From: Novipirellula sp052161655
GTDB taxonomy: Bacteria > Planctomycetota > Planctomycetia > Pirellulales > Pirellulaceae
Direction of reading: 5' to 3'
DNA: 64,000 nucleotides
Assembly: GCF_052161655.1 (NCBI RefSeq)
Contig: NZ_CP197418.1
Coordinates: 7,812,001 to 7,876,000, forward strand
The translations under genes were made by a program, and so were the position numbers. Within the stretch, counting starts at the first letter, position 1. The number at the start of each line of letters is the position of its first letter. Below, one piece after another: positions 46,446 through 54,741 of this stretch. The notes under the pieces were generated by a model. That model had not been told where the DNA came from. It searched no databases and saw only the letters and a program-made list of their open reading frames with translations.

Positions 46446-47837
46446 ATGTTCCATTCAGCCATGGCGATGCGATTCGGTTGCCGCAACCTGTTATGCGGAA
46501 CGCTCGTTACCGCAATGTCGATGATCCTCGTCGCAGACGAACCTGCGTCGAAACCTGCTGATGCGTCCCCGGTCGCAGCGGCGGAAGCCCCGGTCGCCCA
46601 AACCGCTCAAGCTGATGAAATCGCTTCGGGGCAAGCGGAGGATACCGAAGCCGTGAAGGAGAAAGGAGAATCCAAAGGCAAAAAGAAATCGAAGAAAGAG
46701 GAAAAGAAGGCGACCGCCAAGATCGTCAAACAGGGACTCAGTTGGCTCGTTTCGGCACAACATTCCGATGGTGGCTGGGGCGGTGGCAGTCATGCTCAAC
46801 AACAGATACTCGACCCTGCCAAATTCCCCTCTGATCCTGCAACCACAGCCTTTGCCGCAACGGCACTGTTGCGAGCTGGCCATACGCCATGTGAAGGCAA
46901 GTATCGCGACGCCGTGGTCAACGCGATGCACTATTTAGTGAAAGTGGTTGAGAACGCGGAACCCAATGCGGACCGAATTACATCGATCGAAGGGACGCAG
47001 CCGCAACGGAAATTGGGACCGATGATCGATACCGCGATGACCGCACAATTTTTGACCCGAGTCTCGGACGTGCTGCCAAAGAACGACCCTTGGCATAAGC
47101 GAGTCGAGGCCGCGTTGACGTCATGTTTAGAACGAATGCAACGAACTCAGGCGAAAGACGGCAGCTGGAATACCGGCGGCGGTTGGGCACCGGTGCTACA
47201 GTCCGCTTGGAACTGTAACTCACTCGAACTTGCGCGGGCACTTGGCAAAGACGTCGACGCTAAGAAACTGGAAAAGGCACGCGACTATCAGAAACAGAAT
47301 GTGAATGCCGCGACCGGCAAGGCGTCGGCAACCGCAGCGGCCGGGGTCGAACTGTACGCTTTCTCGGGCGGTTTGCGAGGCAATGCGGTCGACGCGGCAC
47401 AAGCGGCCGAGACGATCAAAGAAGCGAAGAAACAAGGCAAACTGGAGGCGGACGCTGAGGTCACCGAATCAAACTTGCGAATCGCTGGTCAAGATGCGAG
47501 CAAGGCTAAAGTGCTAGGGGATGCTGTCGTGCAAAATCGTGCCCAGCTAGAACGGCTTGGTGACGAAAGCTTGTTGGCCGGATTTGGCAACAATGGCGGC
47601 GAAGAATTCCTCAGCTATTTGATGACAAGCGAGTCGCTAGTGATCGCAGGCGGTGAGGCTTGGGAAAAATGGAACTCCAAAATGACTCAGCGATTGGGCA
47701 AAATACAAAACCCCGATGGCAGCTGGAATGGGCACCACTGCATCACCAGCCCGGTGTTCTGTACCGCAGCGGCACTGCAAGTCATCACGACGCAAAACGA
47801 CATCAAATTGCTGAAGCGAGTCGCATCAGCAAAGTAG
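46446..47837 (+). CDS. Exported terpene-cyclase-like toroid protein
   Basis: The protein has 463 residues from the ATG at 46446, which follows GGAGAGAACGGTC; a TTG 15 nt earlier is rejected. A signal-like N-terminus (CRNLLCGTLVTAMSMILVA) leads to an Ala/Glu-rich linker and a Lys/Glu-rich stretch (about 75-95). Toroid repeats follow: GLSWLVSAQHSDGGWGGGSH, TTAFAATALLRAGHTP, CLERMQRTQAKDGSWNTGGG and NPDGSWNGHHCITSPVFCTA. The central part also has charged helices (about 275-365). It belongs to the prenyltransferase/squalene-oxidase repeat superfamily; the catalytic acids of true cyclases are not evident. It lies about 300 bp before another toroid protein gene. Confidence 0.85.
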   Translation: MFHSAMAMRFGCRNLLCGTLVTAMSMILVADEPASKPADASPVAAAEAPVAQTAQADEIASGQAEDTEAVKEKGESKGKKKSKKEEKKATAKIVKQGLSWLVSAQHSDGGWGGGSHAQQQILDPAKFPSDPATTAFAATALLRAGHTPCEGKYRDAVVNAMHYLVKVVENAEPNADRITSIEGTQPQRKLGPMIDTAMTAQFLTRVSDVLPKNDPWHKRVEAALTSCLERMQRTQAKDGSWNTGGGWAPVLQSAWNCNSLELARALGKDVDAKKLEKARDYQKQNVNAATGKASATAAAGVELYAFSGGLRGNAVDAAQAAETIKEAKKQGKLEADAEVTESNLRIAGQDASKAKVLGDAVVQNRAQLERLGDESLLAGFGNNGGEEFLSYLMTSESLVIAGGEAWEKWNSKMTQRLGKIQNPDGSWNGHHCITSPVFCTAAALQVITTQNDIKLLKRVASAK

Positions 47838-47875
47838 TGTGATGCGTTGTTGGTACGTTGATTGTATCACCAATA

Positions 47876-48110
47876 GTAGTGGATCTTGCTAAAGATCCTT
47901 GTATCAACAAATGTAGTGGATCTTGCTAAAGATCCAACGCACAGGACGTGTAGCCACGTCCACTACGGGAAATCGGCTCACTCAATCCTTTCACCACTCG
48001 CAGTTATGCGTGGGACCCGGCCGCTCACGCGTCACGGCTCACTAAGTCAACAGCCCGCTAGCGCCAAAACGGCCAATTTACTGAAAGACTCCTGCCTAAC
48101 TGCTAAGCAC
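47876..48110. repeat. Mosaic of three intergenic repeat families
   Basis: The 313 bp gap 47838-48150 is largely repeats. REP-like GTAGT+GGATCTT/AAGATCC units lie at 47876-47898 and 47913-47935, and an inverted relative (GGACGTG/CACGTCC) at 47944-47966. At 48009-48045 is a partial copy of the 60181-60256 element (GGCCGCTCACGCGTCACGGC). At 48058-48110 is a partial copy of the 52883-53017 element (GCCAAAACGGCCAATTTACT). No gene is seen. Confidence 0.88.
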
Positions 48111-48150
48111 TCCCCATCGCAAACTCAGCCCCTATCTTGGTCATTGCGTT

Positions 48151-49425
48151 ATGAACACTGCAATATCTCGTCGTGTTTTTTTGGCAAGCGGAATCGCCGC
48201 ATCGATTCCCGGATCGCAAGTGCGGTCGCTTGTGGCATCCGAGCGTGACGAGGTGCGATCGCAATCTCAGACGCTGATCAAGTCGTTGAGTGATTATCTG
48301 CTCGATCAGCAATCGCCGGATGGAGCCTGGAAAAGTAAGACGTACGCGCTGCTGAAAAGCGGCCAGGCGTTGACGCCGTTTGTGTTGTCCGCACTGCTTG
48401 ACGCGAACTCGGAATTCGCAGCATCAACGATGGCGCAAAGTGCTTTGTCGTGGATGAAAAGCCAACTTGATACAGGCGTGCTTGGCGTCGCGGATCCAGA
48501 GGTGTTGGAATATCCCGTGTTCGCGAGTGCCTTTGCGCTGCGTTGTTTTCAGCAAATGAATGGCAATGACGCAGTGGTCGATTCACTTCGTCGTTTTTTG
48601 ATCCGTGAACAGTTTTCCGAGTCGCGTGGGTTTTCCAAGTCCGATTCAGCATACGGTGGATGGGGATTCGGTGGCACTCAGCCGCCCGGTCAAACGGGGC
48701 ACATGGATTTGGCGCACACACGTTGGGCATTGGCTGCGTTCCATGCATCGGCCTCTAAGTCATTGCCGGATGATCAGCTATCGCTTGCGACAGTTTCCGA
48801 ATTGGACCGAATCAACTTAAACTCGCAGCACTTTCTTCGTCTGATGCAAAAGCATCCAAGTGAAACGCGCCCTCACCCCGGAGACATGAGCGCTGTCAAT
48901 CTTGACCCGCGTGCAAAAGGTTATTTGTATGACGGCGGTTTTTACTTCTCACCGATTGTAATGGCGGCAAACAAGGGACGAATGGGGCACAAAAAAGGGC
49001 ATACCTATTTCCGCAGCTATGCCACTGCAACGTGTGATGGCGTGATCGCACTACTGGCGTCGAGAGTCGACGCGTCCGACGAACGTGTGAGTTCAGCAAG
49101 GGCATGGCTTGAGAACAACAGCGACTGGGAATACCCCGAGGGTATTCCTCGCGATTATCCAGAACCGTGGGGCGAAGCGGTGTACTTTTACCATCAAGCT
49201 GTGCGTGCGGAAGCTTATTGGCGACTAGGGATCCGCGGCGATTGGGCTGAGCAGTTAATGCATCGCTTGCAGCGTCACCAGAAATCCGATGGAAGTTTTG
49301 TCAATCAACAAAGTGGACTGATGAAAGAGAACGATCCGCTGATGTGTTCTGGATTAGTGTTGATCGCGGCCACTTATGCGATGCGGCAAATCAACGATGC
49401 AACAGCGTCGTCTGCGGCACGCTAA
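48151..49425 (+). CDS. Tat-exported terpene-cyclase-like toroid protein
   Basis: The protein has 424 residues. SRRVFLASGIAASIPGS is a twin-arginine (Tat) signal, so the protein is probably folded, perhaps with a cofactor, before export. The body is an alpha/alpha toroid with LLDQQSPDGAWKSKTYALLK, VEYPVFASAFALR-like helices, KSDSAYGGWGFGGTQPPGQT and RLQRHQKSDGSFVNQQSGLM. It belongs to the squalene-oxidase/prenyltransferase repeat superfamily and has no visible DxDD motif. The preceding gene (46446-47837) encodes a distant relative, but about 300 bp of repeats separate them. Confidence 0.85.
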   Translation: MNTAISRRVFLASGIAASIPGSQVRSLVASERDEVRSQSQTLIKSLSDYLLDQQSPDGAWKSKTYALLKSGQALTPFVLSALLDANSEFAASTMAQSALSWMKSQLDTGVLGVADPEVLEYPVFASAFALRCFQQMNGNDAVVDSLRRFLIREQFSESRGFSKSDSAYGGWGFGGTQPPGQTGHMDLAHTRWALAAFHASASKSLPDDQLSLATVSELDRINLNSQHFLRLMQKHPSETRPHPGDMSAVNLDPRAKGYLYDGGFYFSPIVMAANKGRMGHKKGHTYFRSYATATCDGVIALLASRVDASDERVSSARAWLENNSDWEYPEGIPRDYPEPWGEAVYFYHQAVRAEAYWRLGIRGDWAEQLMHRLQRHQKSDGSFVNQQSGLMKENDPLMCSGLVLIAATYAMRQINDATASSAAR

Positions 49426-50002
49426 CGGCTTGGAAAGCCGAGCGACAATGGGATGATTCCGGTGCTCTGGACCCTGGGCACGAAACTCTTAATCTTAATC
49501 TCGCCCGGGATCGTGCTTGGCGTTTGAAACGCAGAGTCGGCTGGTGGGACGTTAGTCACTTCCTCACGACAGGAACAGATTCAAGGTGATTTTGACAGCC
49601 GAATGAAGGACAGACGAATCGTCCCTTTGAATTTATTCGTCTGTCCCAACATTCGTCTGTCAGAAATGTCTGGTCGCTGCCTGCAACTTGCTCACTCGAC
49701 GGCGGGTTGCTTGTCACACTTGTTTATTTCTAAAAGGTTATGGGACGATTGCCGATGAAGCGGTTTGCTGCGGCTGGATGCACGCTATCGGCTTGGAAAG
49801 CCGAGCGACAATCGTCGACCCGGCATCGCAGCGACTGATGGCGTCCACATTTGGGCGAAAGCCGGCGCGTTTTAGCTACGTAACTGTGATTTAATGCTCG
49901 TTGCCACGCGCGCTGCGAAAGTACGCCCAATAAACGCTACTTTTGCGGAGCAAAAGGCGACTTTCGCTACGGGAACGCTGCTGCCGGATCTGACGAATCG
50001 GA
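49417..50002. repeat. Repeat-rich intergenic stretch
   Basis: Several repeats occur. CGGCTTGGAAAGCCGAGCGA (itself a hairpin) lies near 49426 and again near 49789, each after GCACGCTA; the first copy overlaps the stop of the toroid gene. GACAGACGAAT (49609) faces two copies of ATTCGTCTGTC (49635, 49651). A hairpin with CTTTTGC/GCAAAAG and an outer GTAGCG lies at 49945-49978. No gene is convincing in the stretch. Confidence 0.75.
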
Positions 50003-51130
50003 TCACTCGCCTTCGATGTACTTCAGCTGGATCTCGGTCTTGGGCAGCTTCTTCTTCAGCTTATCGACGCCCTCTTGAGTGACCGCGGTGCGAGTCACTT
50101 TCAGATCTTTCATCGCTGTCAGGCCTTCCAGGTGGACTAGTCCTGCGTCACTGATTTGTGTCGATCCCAGATGCAAGAATGTCAATTTCTTCAGGTCACT
50201 CAGGTATGGCATCCCCTCATCGGTGAGACGAGTGTTATCCAAGTTCAATGACTCGAGCGAAGTCAGGCCCTTGAGAGGCTCGATACCCGCATCCGAAATA
50301 TTGACTCGCCACAAATTCAGTTTCTTGAGCCTTTTCAGTTCACTCAGCGGCTGCATTGCATCATCAAACAACTGAGCACACTCGCTGATGTCGAGCTCTT
50401 CAAGGTTCTTTAGCTTCGGCAGCTCCGCCATTCCCATCGCATCGATCTGGTTTTTTGCCAAACGAACTTTCTTCAAATTAGGAAAGTTTGCCAGGATCGT
50501 AATGGCATCGTTACCAATCGTGGTTTCAGCCATATAAAGCTCTTGCAGGTTTTTCAGTCCCGTCAATGACTGCAGCCCGTCTTCGCTAATCCACAAAAAG
50601 TCGATCGCCAATACTTTTAGGTTTCCAAGTTTCGCAACGTGCTGCATGCCGTCGTCGTCAACGGAGCAGTCGCCGCTTTTGCCGGACAGTCGCAGCGCTT
50701 TCAAGTTGGAAAGCGGCGTCAGATTGGCTAGTCCCGCATTTCCGATTTTGCAATCCCGCAAATCAACGTTTTCCAGAGTTGCGACCTCGGCGAGTGTTTT
50801 CAGTCCCTCGTCGCTGATTCCCGTGCCGCCAAGCAACACTGAACGCACTCGCTTGAGTGGCTTCAGCAATGCGAGCTGCGAGTCATCGATCGACGTGCCA
50901 CGGAAATCGACTTCCACAATCGCTCCATCCGCATCCTTCTTCACTTTTGCCGATGTTGCCTCAATCGCAGCAACCGCACCGGGATCGTCTGTGACTTTGG
51001 GCTGGACTTTCACAGCAGCAGCGGCGGGTGGAACGGAATCCACTGGTTCCTGTTTCGAATCGCAACCTGTACTCACAAAGAAGCAGCCGCAAAGAACCAG
51101 AGATGCAAACGGGAGTGATGTAATTCGCAT
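50003..51130 (-). CDS. Leucine-rich-repeat lipoprotein
   Basis: The protein has 375 residues. The N-terminal signal ends in a lipobox (FFVSTGC, Cys about 23), so it should be lipid-anchored. After a Pro/Ala-rich linker and a short DGAIVEVDFRGTSI segment, about ten LRR units of roughly 24 residues follow, such as LLKPLKRVRSVLLGGTGISD, LANLTPLSNLKALRLSG and LKGLTSLESLNLDNTRLTD. The G-T-x-I-S-D/x-G-L pattern is the cysteine-free bacterial LRR type common in planctomycetes. LRRs mediate protein binding; the partner is unknown. Confidence 0.9.
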   Translation of the reverse strand: MRITSLPFASLVLCGCFFVSTGCDSKQEPVDSVPPAAAAVKVQPKVTDDPGAVAAIEATSAKVKKDADGAIVEVDFRGTSIDDSQLALLKPLKRVRSVLLGGTGISDEGLKTLAEVATLENVDLRDCKIGNAGLANLTPLSNLKALRLSGKSGDCSVDDDGMQHVAKLGNLKVLAIDFLWISEDGLQSLTGLKNLQELYMAETTIGNDAITILANFPNLKKVRLAKNQIDAMGMAELPKLKNLEELDISECAQLFDDAMQPLSELKRLKKLNLWRVNISDAGIEPLKGLTSLESLNLDNTRLTDEGMPYLSDLKKLTFLHLGSTQISDAGLVHLEGLTAMKDLKVTRTAVTQEGVDKLKKKLPKTEIQLKYIEGE

Positions 51131-51443
51131 AAGTCAAACTAGGTGGGTAAAAGTGGGATAGGCTTCTAGCCTGTCGTGTAAATCAGCCTGAGAGTGCTAT
51201 GTCAGGGCTGAAGACTCAGGATCGGCCGTAGCGGAAGTCGTGCGTGACTTTCGTTGTCAGCATAAACCGGTTGGATGACAGATCGTAGCAGACCGTTCAA
51301 AAATTGCATGGCGTCATGCAGGGGGTAGGACGTTGTTATTCCAACAAGGGCGGATGAACTCGCGTAATCATAGCAGACGCAACAACGAACGTTTAGAATA
51401 CACACCCTGGCATTGTTCCCAAATCCTCGACAAAGGTTCTTTC
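51131..51443. other. Divergent intergenic region with one hairpin repeat
   Basis: A unit of the GTGGGATAGGCTTCTAGCCT family lies at 51153-51175 just upstream of the LRR gene. Otherwise no gene, terminator or operator was recognised; the promoters of the LRR and M20 genes should lie here. Confidence 0.5.
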
Positions 51444-52796
51444 ATGCGTGTTCGTACTTGTACCGCGATCGTTCTGCTGGCAGTTCTACTCGGCAATGGG
51501 ACGATGGACACGTCGAGGGTCCAGGCAGAAGCGCCAGCCGTATCTACTGTCGCCACATCCTCTCCCGCGAACTGGTTCGAGCAAAATCAAGACAATTTTC
51601 TCGATCTGTATCGTTGGCTGCATCAACACCCCGAGCTTTCCTTTGAAGAAGAACAAACAGCCGCGAAGTTAGCGGGAATTTGGAAACAACTAGGTTTTGA
51701 AATGACCACCAGCGTGGGAGGCCACGGAATCGTGGGTGTCATGCAGAACGGAAATGGACCAGTCGTGATGATCCGCACCGATTTGGATGGGTTGCCAGTG
51801 ACCGAACAGACACCGGTTCCTTTTGCATCGACCGTCCAAGCGACTCGCGAAGACGGCAGCAGCACGGGAGTAATGCATGCCTGTGGTCACGACATCCACA
51901 TGACGAATGTGACGGCGGTGGGACGTTACATGAGCGAACACCGAGACCAATGGTCGGGAACGCTGATCATGATCGGTCAACCAGCCGAAGAACTCGGCGA
52001 GGGAGCCAAAGCGATGCTAAAAGATGGCTTGTTTGAAAGGTTTCCCAAACCCGATTATGCGTTGGCCATTCACGTCAGCGCCGACAAGCCAACCGGCGCG
52101 ATCAGCTTGATGCCCGGTTACTCGTTAGCCAACGTCGATAGCGTCGACATCACGGTCAAGGGACGCGGCGGGCATGGATCGGCACCCCATTCGACGATTG
52201 ACCCGATCGTGCAAGCAGCGGAGTTAGTTTTGTCGCTGCAGATGATCGTTAGCCGCGAGGTCAAACCGATCGAGCCTGCGGTGGTGACCGTCGGTTCGAT
52301 TCATGGCGGAACGAAACATAATGTGATCGGCGACGATTGCAAGTTGCAATTGACCGTACGAAGTTACAGCGAAGAAGTTCGACAACAAGTGCTCGCCGCC
52401 ATCCGTCGACGCGCATTGGCGGTAGCGATGGCACACAACGCAGAAGAGCCCGATGTCATTATCAGCCAAGGGACACCGTCGTTGCGAAACGATGACGAGT
52501 TGACGGCGCGAATGACGAAGCTATTTTCCGATGTACTGGGGGTCGAGAACATGGTGCCGGGCGAACAATCGATGGGAGGCGAGGACTTTAGCCGCTATGG
52601 GATCGCCGGAGTGCCGATCTTGATGTACTCGGTCGGCTCGGTCAGCAAGCCAAGACTCGATCGATTCGAGCAACTTGGTATTCCCGCACCATCGCTGCAT
52701 TCGGGAGTCTATTATCCGGATGCTCCTGAGACGCTAAAGACCGCGTTTACCACGATGACCGCATCGCTATTGGACCTGATGAAGCCGTCGCCTTAA
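51444..52796 (+). CDS. Exported M20-family amidohydrolase
   Basis: The protein has 450 residues from the ATG at 51444, which begins a signal peptide (CTAIVLLAVLLGNGTMDTSR); a longer frame upstream is not protein-like. M20D amidohydrolase motifs are in order: LHQHPELSFEEEQTA, MIRTDLDGLPVTEQTP, HACGHDIHMTN (metal ligands), GQPAEELGEGAKAMLKDGLF, GRGGHGSAPHSTIDPIVQAA in the lid domain, and MGGEDFSRY. Relatives cleave N-acyl amino acids or peptide conjugates such as hippurate. The natural substrate here is not evident. Export to the periplasm is inferred. Confidence 0.93.
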   Translation: MRVRTCTAIVLLAVLLGNGTMDTSRVQAEAPAVSTVATSSPANWFEQNQDNFLDLYRWLHQHPELSFEEEQTAAKLAGIWKQLGFEMTTSVGGHGIVGVMQNGNGPVVMIRTDLDGLPVTEQTPVPFASTVQATREDGSSTGVMHACGHDIHMTNVTAVGRYMSEHRDQWSGTLIMIGQPAEELGEGAKAMLKDGLFERFPKPDYALAIHVSADKPTGAISLMPGYSLANVDSVDITVKGRGGHGSAPHSTIDPIVQAAELVLSLQMIVSREVKPIEPAVVTVGSIHGGTKHNVIGDDCKLQLTVRSYSEEVRQQVLAAIRRRALAVAMAHNAEEPDVIISQGTPSLRNDDELTARMTKLFSDVLGVENMVPGEQSMGGEDFSRYGIAGVPILMYSVGSVSKPRLDRFEQLGIPAPSLHSGVYYPDAPETLKTAFTTMTASLLDLMKPSP

Positions 52797-52882
52797 CCCC
52801 GTAGGCCGGACCAAGGCCGCAGACGAACGATGTTTCGCATTCCAACCACAGCGGCCGCAGTTCCGGCATGACGCCACGTCGT

Positions 52883-53017
52883 GACTAAGCAGTTAGGCAG
52901 AAGACTTTCAGTAAATTGGCCGTTTTGGCGCTAGCCACGGTTCCGGCGCTGAACCGGGGCTAGCGCCAAAACGGCTAACTGGATTTCACCCAATGATTCC
53001 TGCCTATCTGCTTAGTC
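52883..53017. repeat. Long palindromic element overlapping the rtcB stop
   Basis: The ends are inverted: ACTAAGCAGTTAGGCAG at the left and CTGCCTATCTGCTTAGT at the right. The centre holds inverted GCCGTTTTGGCGCTAGC and GCTAGCGCCAAAACGGC around TTCCGGCGCTGAA. The rtcB TAA (53012-53014) is part of the right end. A half copy lies at 48058-48110. It fills most of the gap between the M20 gene and rtcB. Confidence 0.88.
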
Positions 53018-54409
53018 TTCGGGACGTTCGCCGGCGGGCGCCATCTTGACCAATTTAGGATCAAAACGAGCAACGGTTTGGACCAAATCTTGTTGCGATG
53101 CCATCACCGCGTCGATGTCTTTGTAGGCCATCGGAACTTCGTCCAATCCCGCCGACATCAGCGTTACGCCACGCTTGGCCAAAAACTGCTTAACGTCTTT
53201 CCAATTGAATTGCCGCTTCGCTGCCGTTCGGCTCATTTTGCGGCCTGCACCGTGCGACGCACTTCGCAGCGATGACGCGACACCTTTGCCACGAACAACG
53301 TAACCGGGTGCCCCCATCGAACCGGGGATGATCCCCAATACTCCGGCGCCTGCGGGCGTAGCTCCCTTGCGATGGACGATCAATTCTTCGCCTCCATGTT
53401 TTTCTTTCCAAGCGAAATTGTGGTGGTTTTCCACATCCAGCATGACATCGACGCCAAGGTGCTTGGCGATCGCTTTGTGAATGCAGGCATGATTCGCCGC
53501 CGCATATTCGCCCATCAAATTCATTGCTGCCCAATATTCGGCGCCCGCTTGTGAATCGAGGTCCAGCCAAGCGAGGTTGACTAATTCGCGAGGCAGTTCG
53601 GGATGCATTTGCTTGGCCACACGGCTGTAGTAATCGCATACCGCCGCCCCGGTGCCTCGCGACCCGCTGTGACTGAGCAGTGCCAAGTACTGCCCCGATT
53701 GCAGCCCGAGATCATCATCGGAGAGCGTCAGAATTCCGAACTCGACAAAGTGGTTTCCACTTCCGCTGGTTCCTAATTGTTTCCAGGCCTTGTCACGGTT
53801 CATTTTCGTGATATGCGACACGCTCCAATCGGCATCCATCACGTCATGCTCTCGAGGTTTGCGAAACCGAGCTCCGATGCCAAACTGAGTCTCACGTTCA
53901 ATTGCGTCCCGCAATCGGTCTTGTTGTTTGTCCAGTGCGGTCGTCGGCAAATCCAAGACCGTCATTTTCATACGGCAAGCGATATCGACGCCGACAGCGT
54001 AGGGGATCACACAATCTTTGGTAGCCAAAACACCGCCGATGGGTAATCCGTAACCTTGATGCGCGTCCGGCATTAACGCGCCGCTGACCGAGATCGGCAA
54101 TTGACACGCATTGGCCATCTGTTGGACGGCCGTCGATTCGAGATCATCACCCCATTGTTGCCAAGGCGCAGGTTGCTCGCGACCGACGTAGCGAGATTGC
54201 GCAGCGAACACTCCCGTCAACTCCGCTGCCAGTTTCCCCCAAATTTCATGTTCCAGAAAAGAATTGGGTGAGTCGACCACTTTCGCGACCGCGTCGCGTA
54301 ATTCCGCTCGCTGCAAACCGGATTCCGCCGCCGTCTTGATCGTGTCTTTGGCGATTTGCATCGCCGGTCCTTTGGGAACGCCAAGGTTGCTGAGTTCGCG
54401 TGTTTTCAT
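53012..54409 (-). CDS. rtcB: RNA-splicing ligase RtcB
   Basis: The protein has 465 residues from the ATG at 54407-54409; an upstream extension is poorly conserved in character. RtcB joins 2',3'-cyclic-phosphate or 3'-phosphate RNA ends to 5'-OH ends using GTP and Mn2+. The metal and active-site blocks are present: PDAHQGYGLPIGGVLATKD, AVGVDIACRM (Asp and Cys metal ligands), SGNHFVEFG, LLSHSGSRGTG, DVENHHNFAWKEKHGGEELI and SHGAGRKMSRTAAKR, which carries the His that is guanylated. No rtcA or rtcR lies beside it. The long palindromic repeat provides its stop codon. Confidence 0.95.
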   Translation of the reverse strand: MKTRELSNLGVPKGPAMQIAKDTIKTAAESGLQRAELRDAVAKVVDSPNSFLEHEIWGKLAAELTGVFAAQSRYVGREQPAPWQQWGDDLESTAVQQMANACQLPISVSGALMPDAHQGYGLPIGGVLATKDCVIPYAVGVDIACRMKMTVLDLPTTALDKQQDRLRDAIERETQFGIGARFRKPREHDVMDADWSVSHITKMNRDKAWKQLGTSGSGNHFVEFGILTLSDDDLGLQSGQYLALLSHSGSRGTGAAVCDYYSRVAKQMHPELPRELVNLAWLDLDSQAGAEYWAAMNLMGEYAAANHACIHKAIAKHLGVDVMLDVENHHNFAWKEKHGGEELIVHRKGATPAGAGVLGIIPGSMGAPGYVVRGKGVASSLRSASHGAGRKMSRTAAKRQFNWKDVKQFLAKRGVTLMSAGLDEVPMAYKDIDAVMASQQDLVQTVARFDPKLVKMAPAGERPED

Positions 54410-54741
54410 TTTGTTGTTCCCATTGCGTCCATTGCCCGAATCCGTCGCTGCCGTTGCTGTACAAGTCAAGCGGATCAACCGCCCCCTATGGATCTAGACA
54501 ACGATTACGCAAGCAGGCTCGCTTTCTTTTTATCAAAAACAAAAATGGCTTGCTGTTTTTCACCGCATCGCAATACAGGTTTGTGAGACTTTGTATGCTC
54601 GTTGGCCGTTGATTTAGTGAGCCGCTCGCGCGTGAGCGGCCGGGTCTGACGCATTACCCTGTGCCTTATGGATGCGGCCTTACGGCCCATGGCTCACGGT
54701 TGTGGATTAATATATTGGTCAGCCACTGAGAAATTTTTAAC
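54410..54741. repeat. Divergent region with an inverted copy of the 60181-60256 element
   Basis: At 54613-54700 lies an inverted, partly diverged copy of the element at 60181-60256, including TTAGTGAGCCGC, GCGTGAGCGGCCGGGTC and GGCCTTACGGCCCATGGCTC. Otherwise the stretch is AT-richer near 54530-54560 and holds no gene. Promoters of rtcB and the sulfatase gene are expected here. Confidence 0.75.

Noticed and set aside
47876..47966. CRISPR-like short repeats
   Set aside because: The units are REP-type hairpins in mixed orientation, with unequal spacing.
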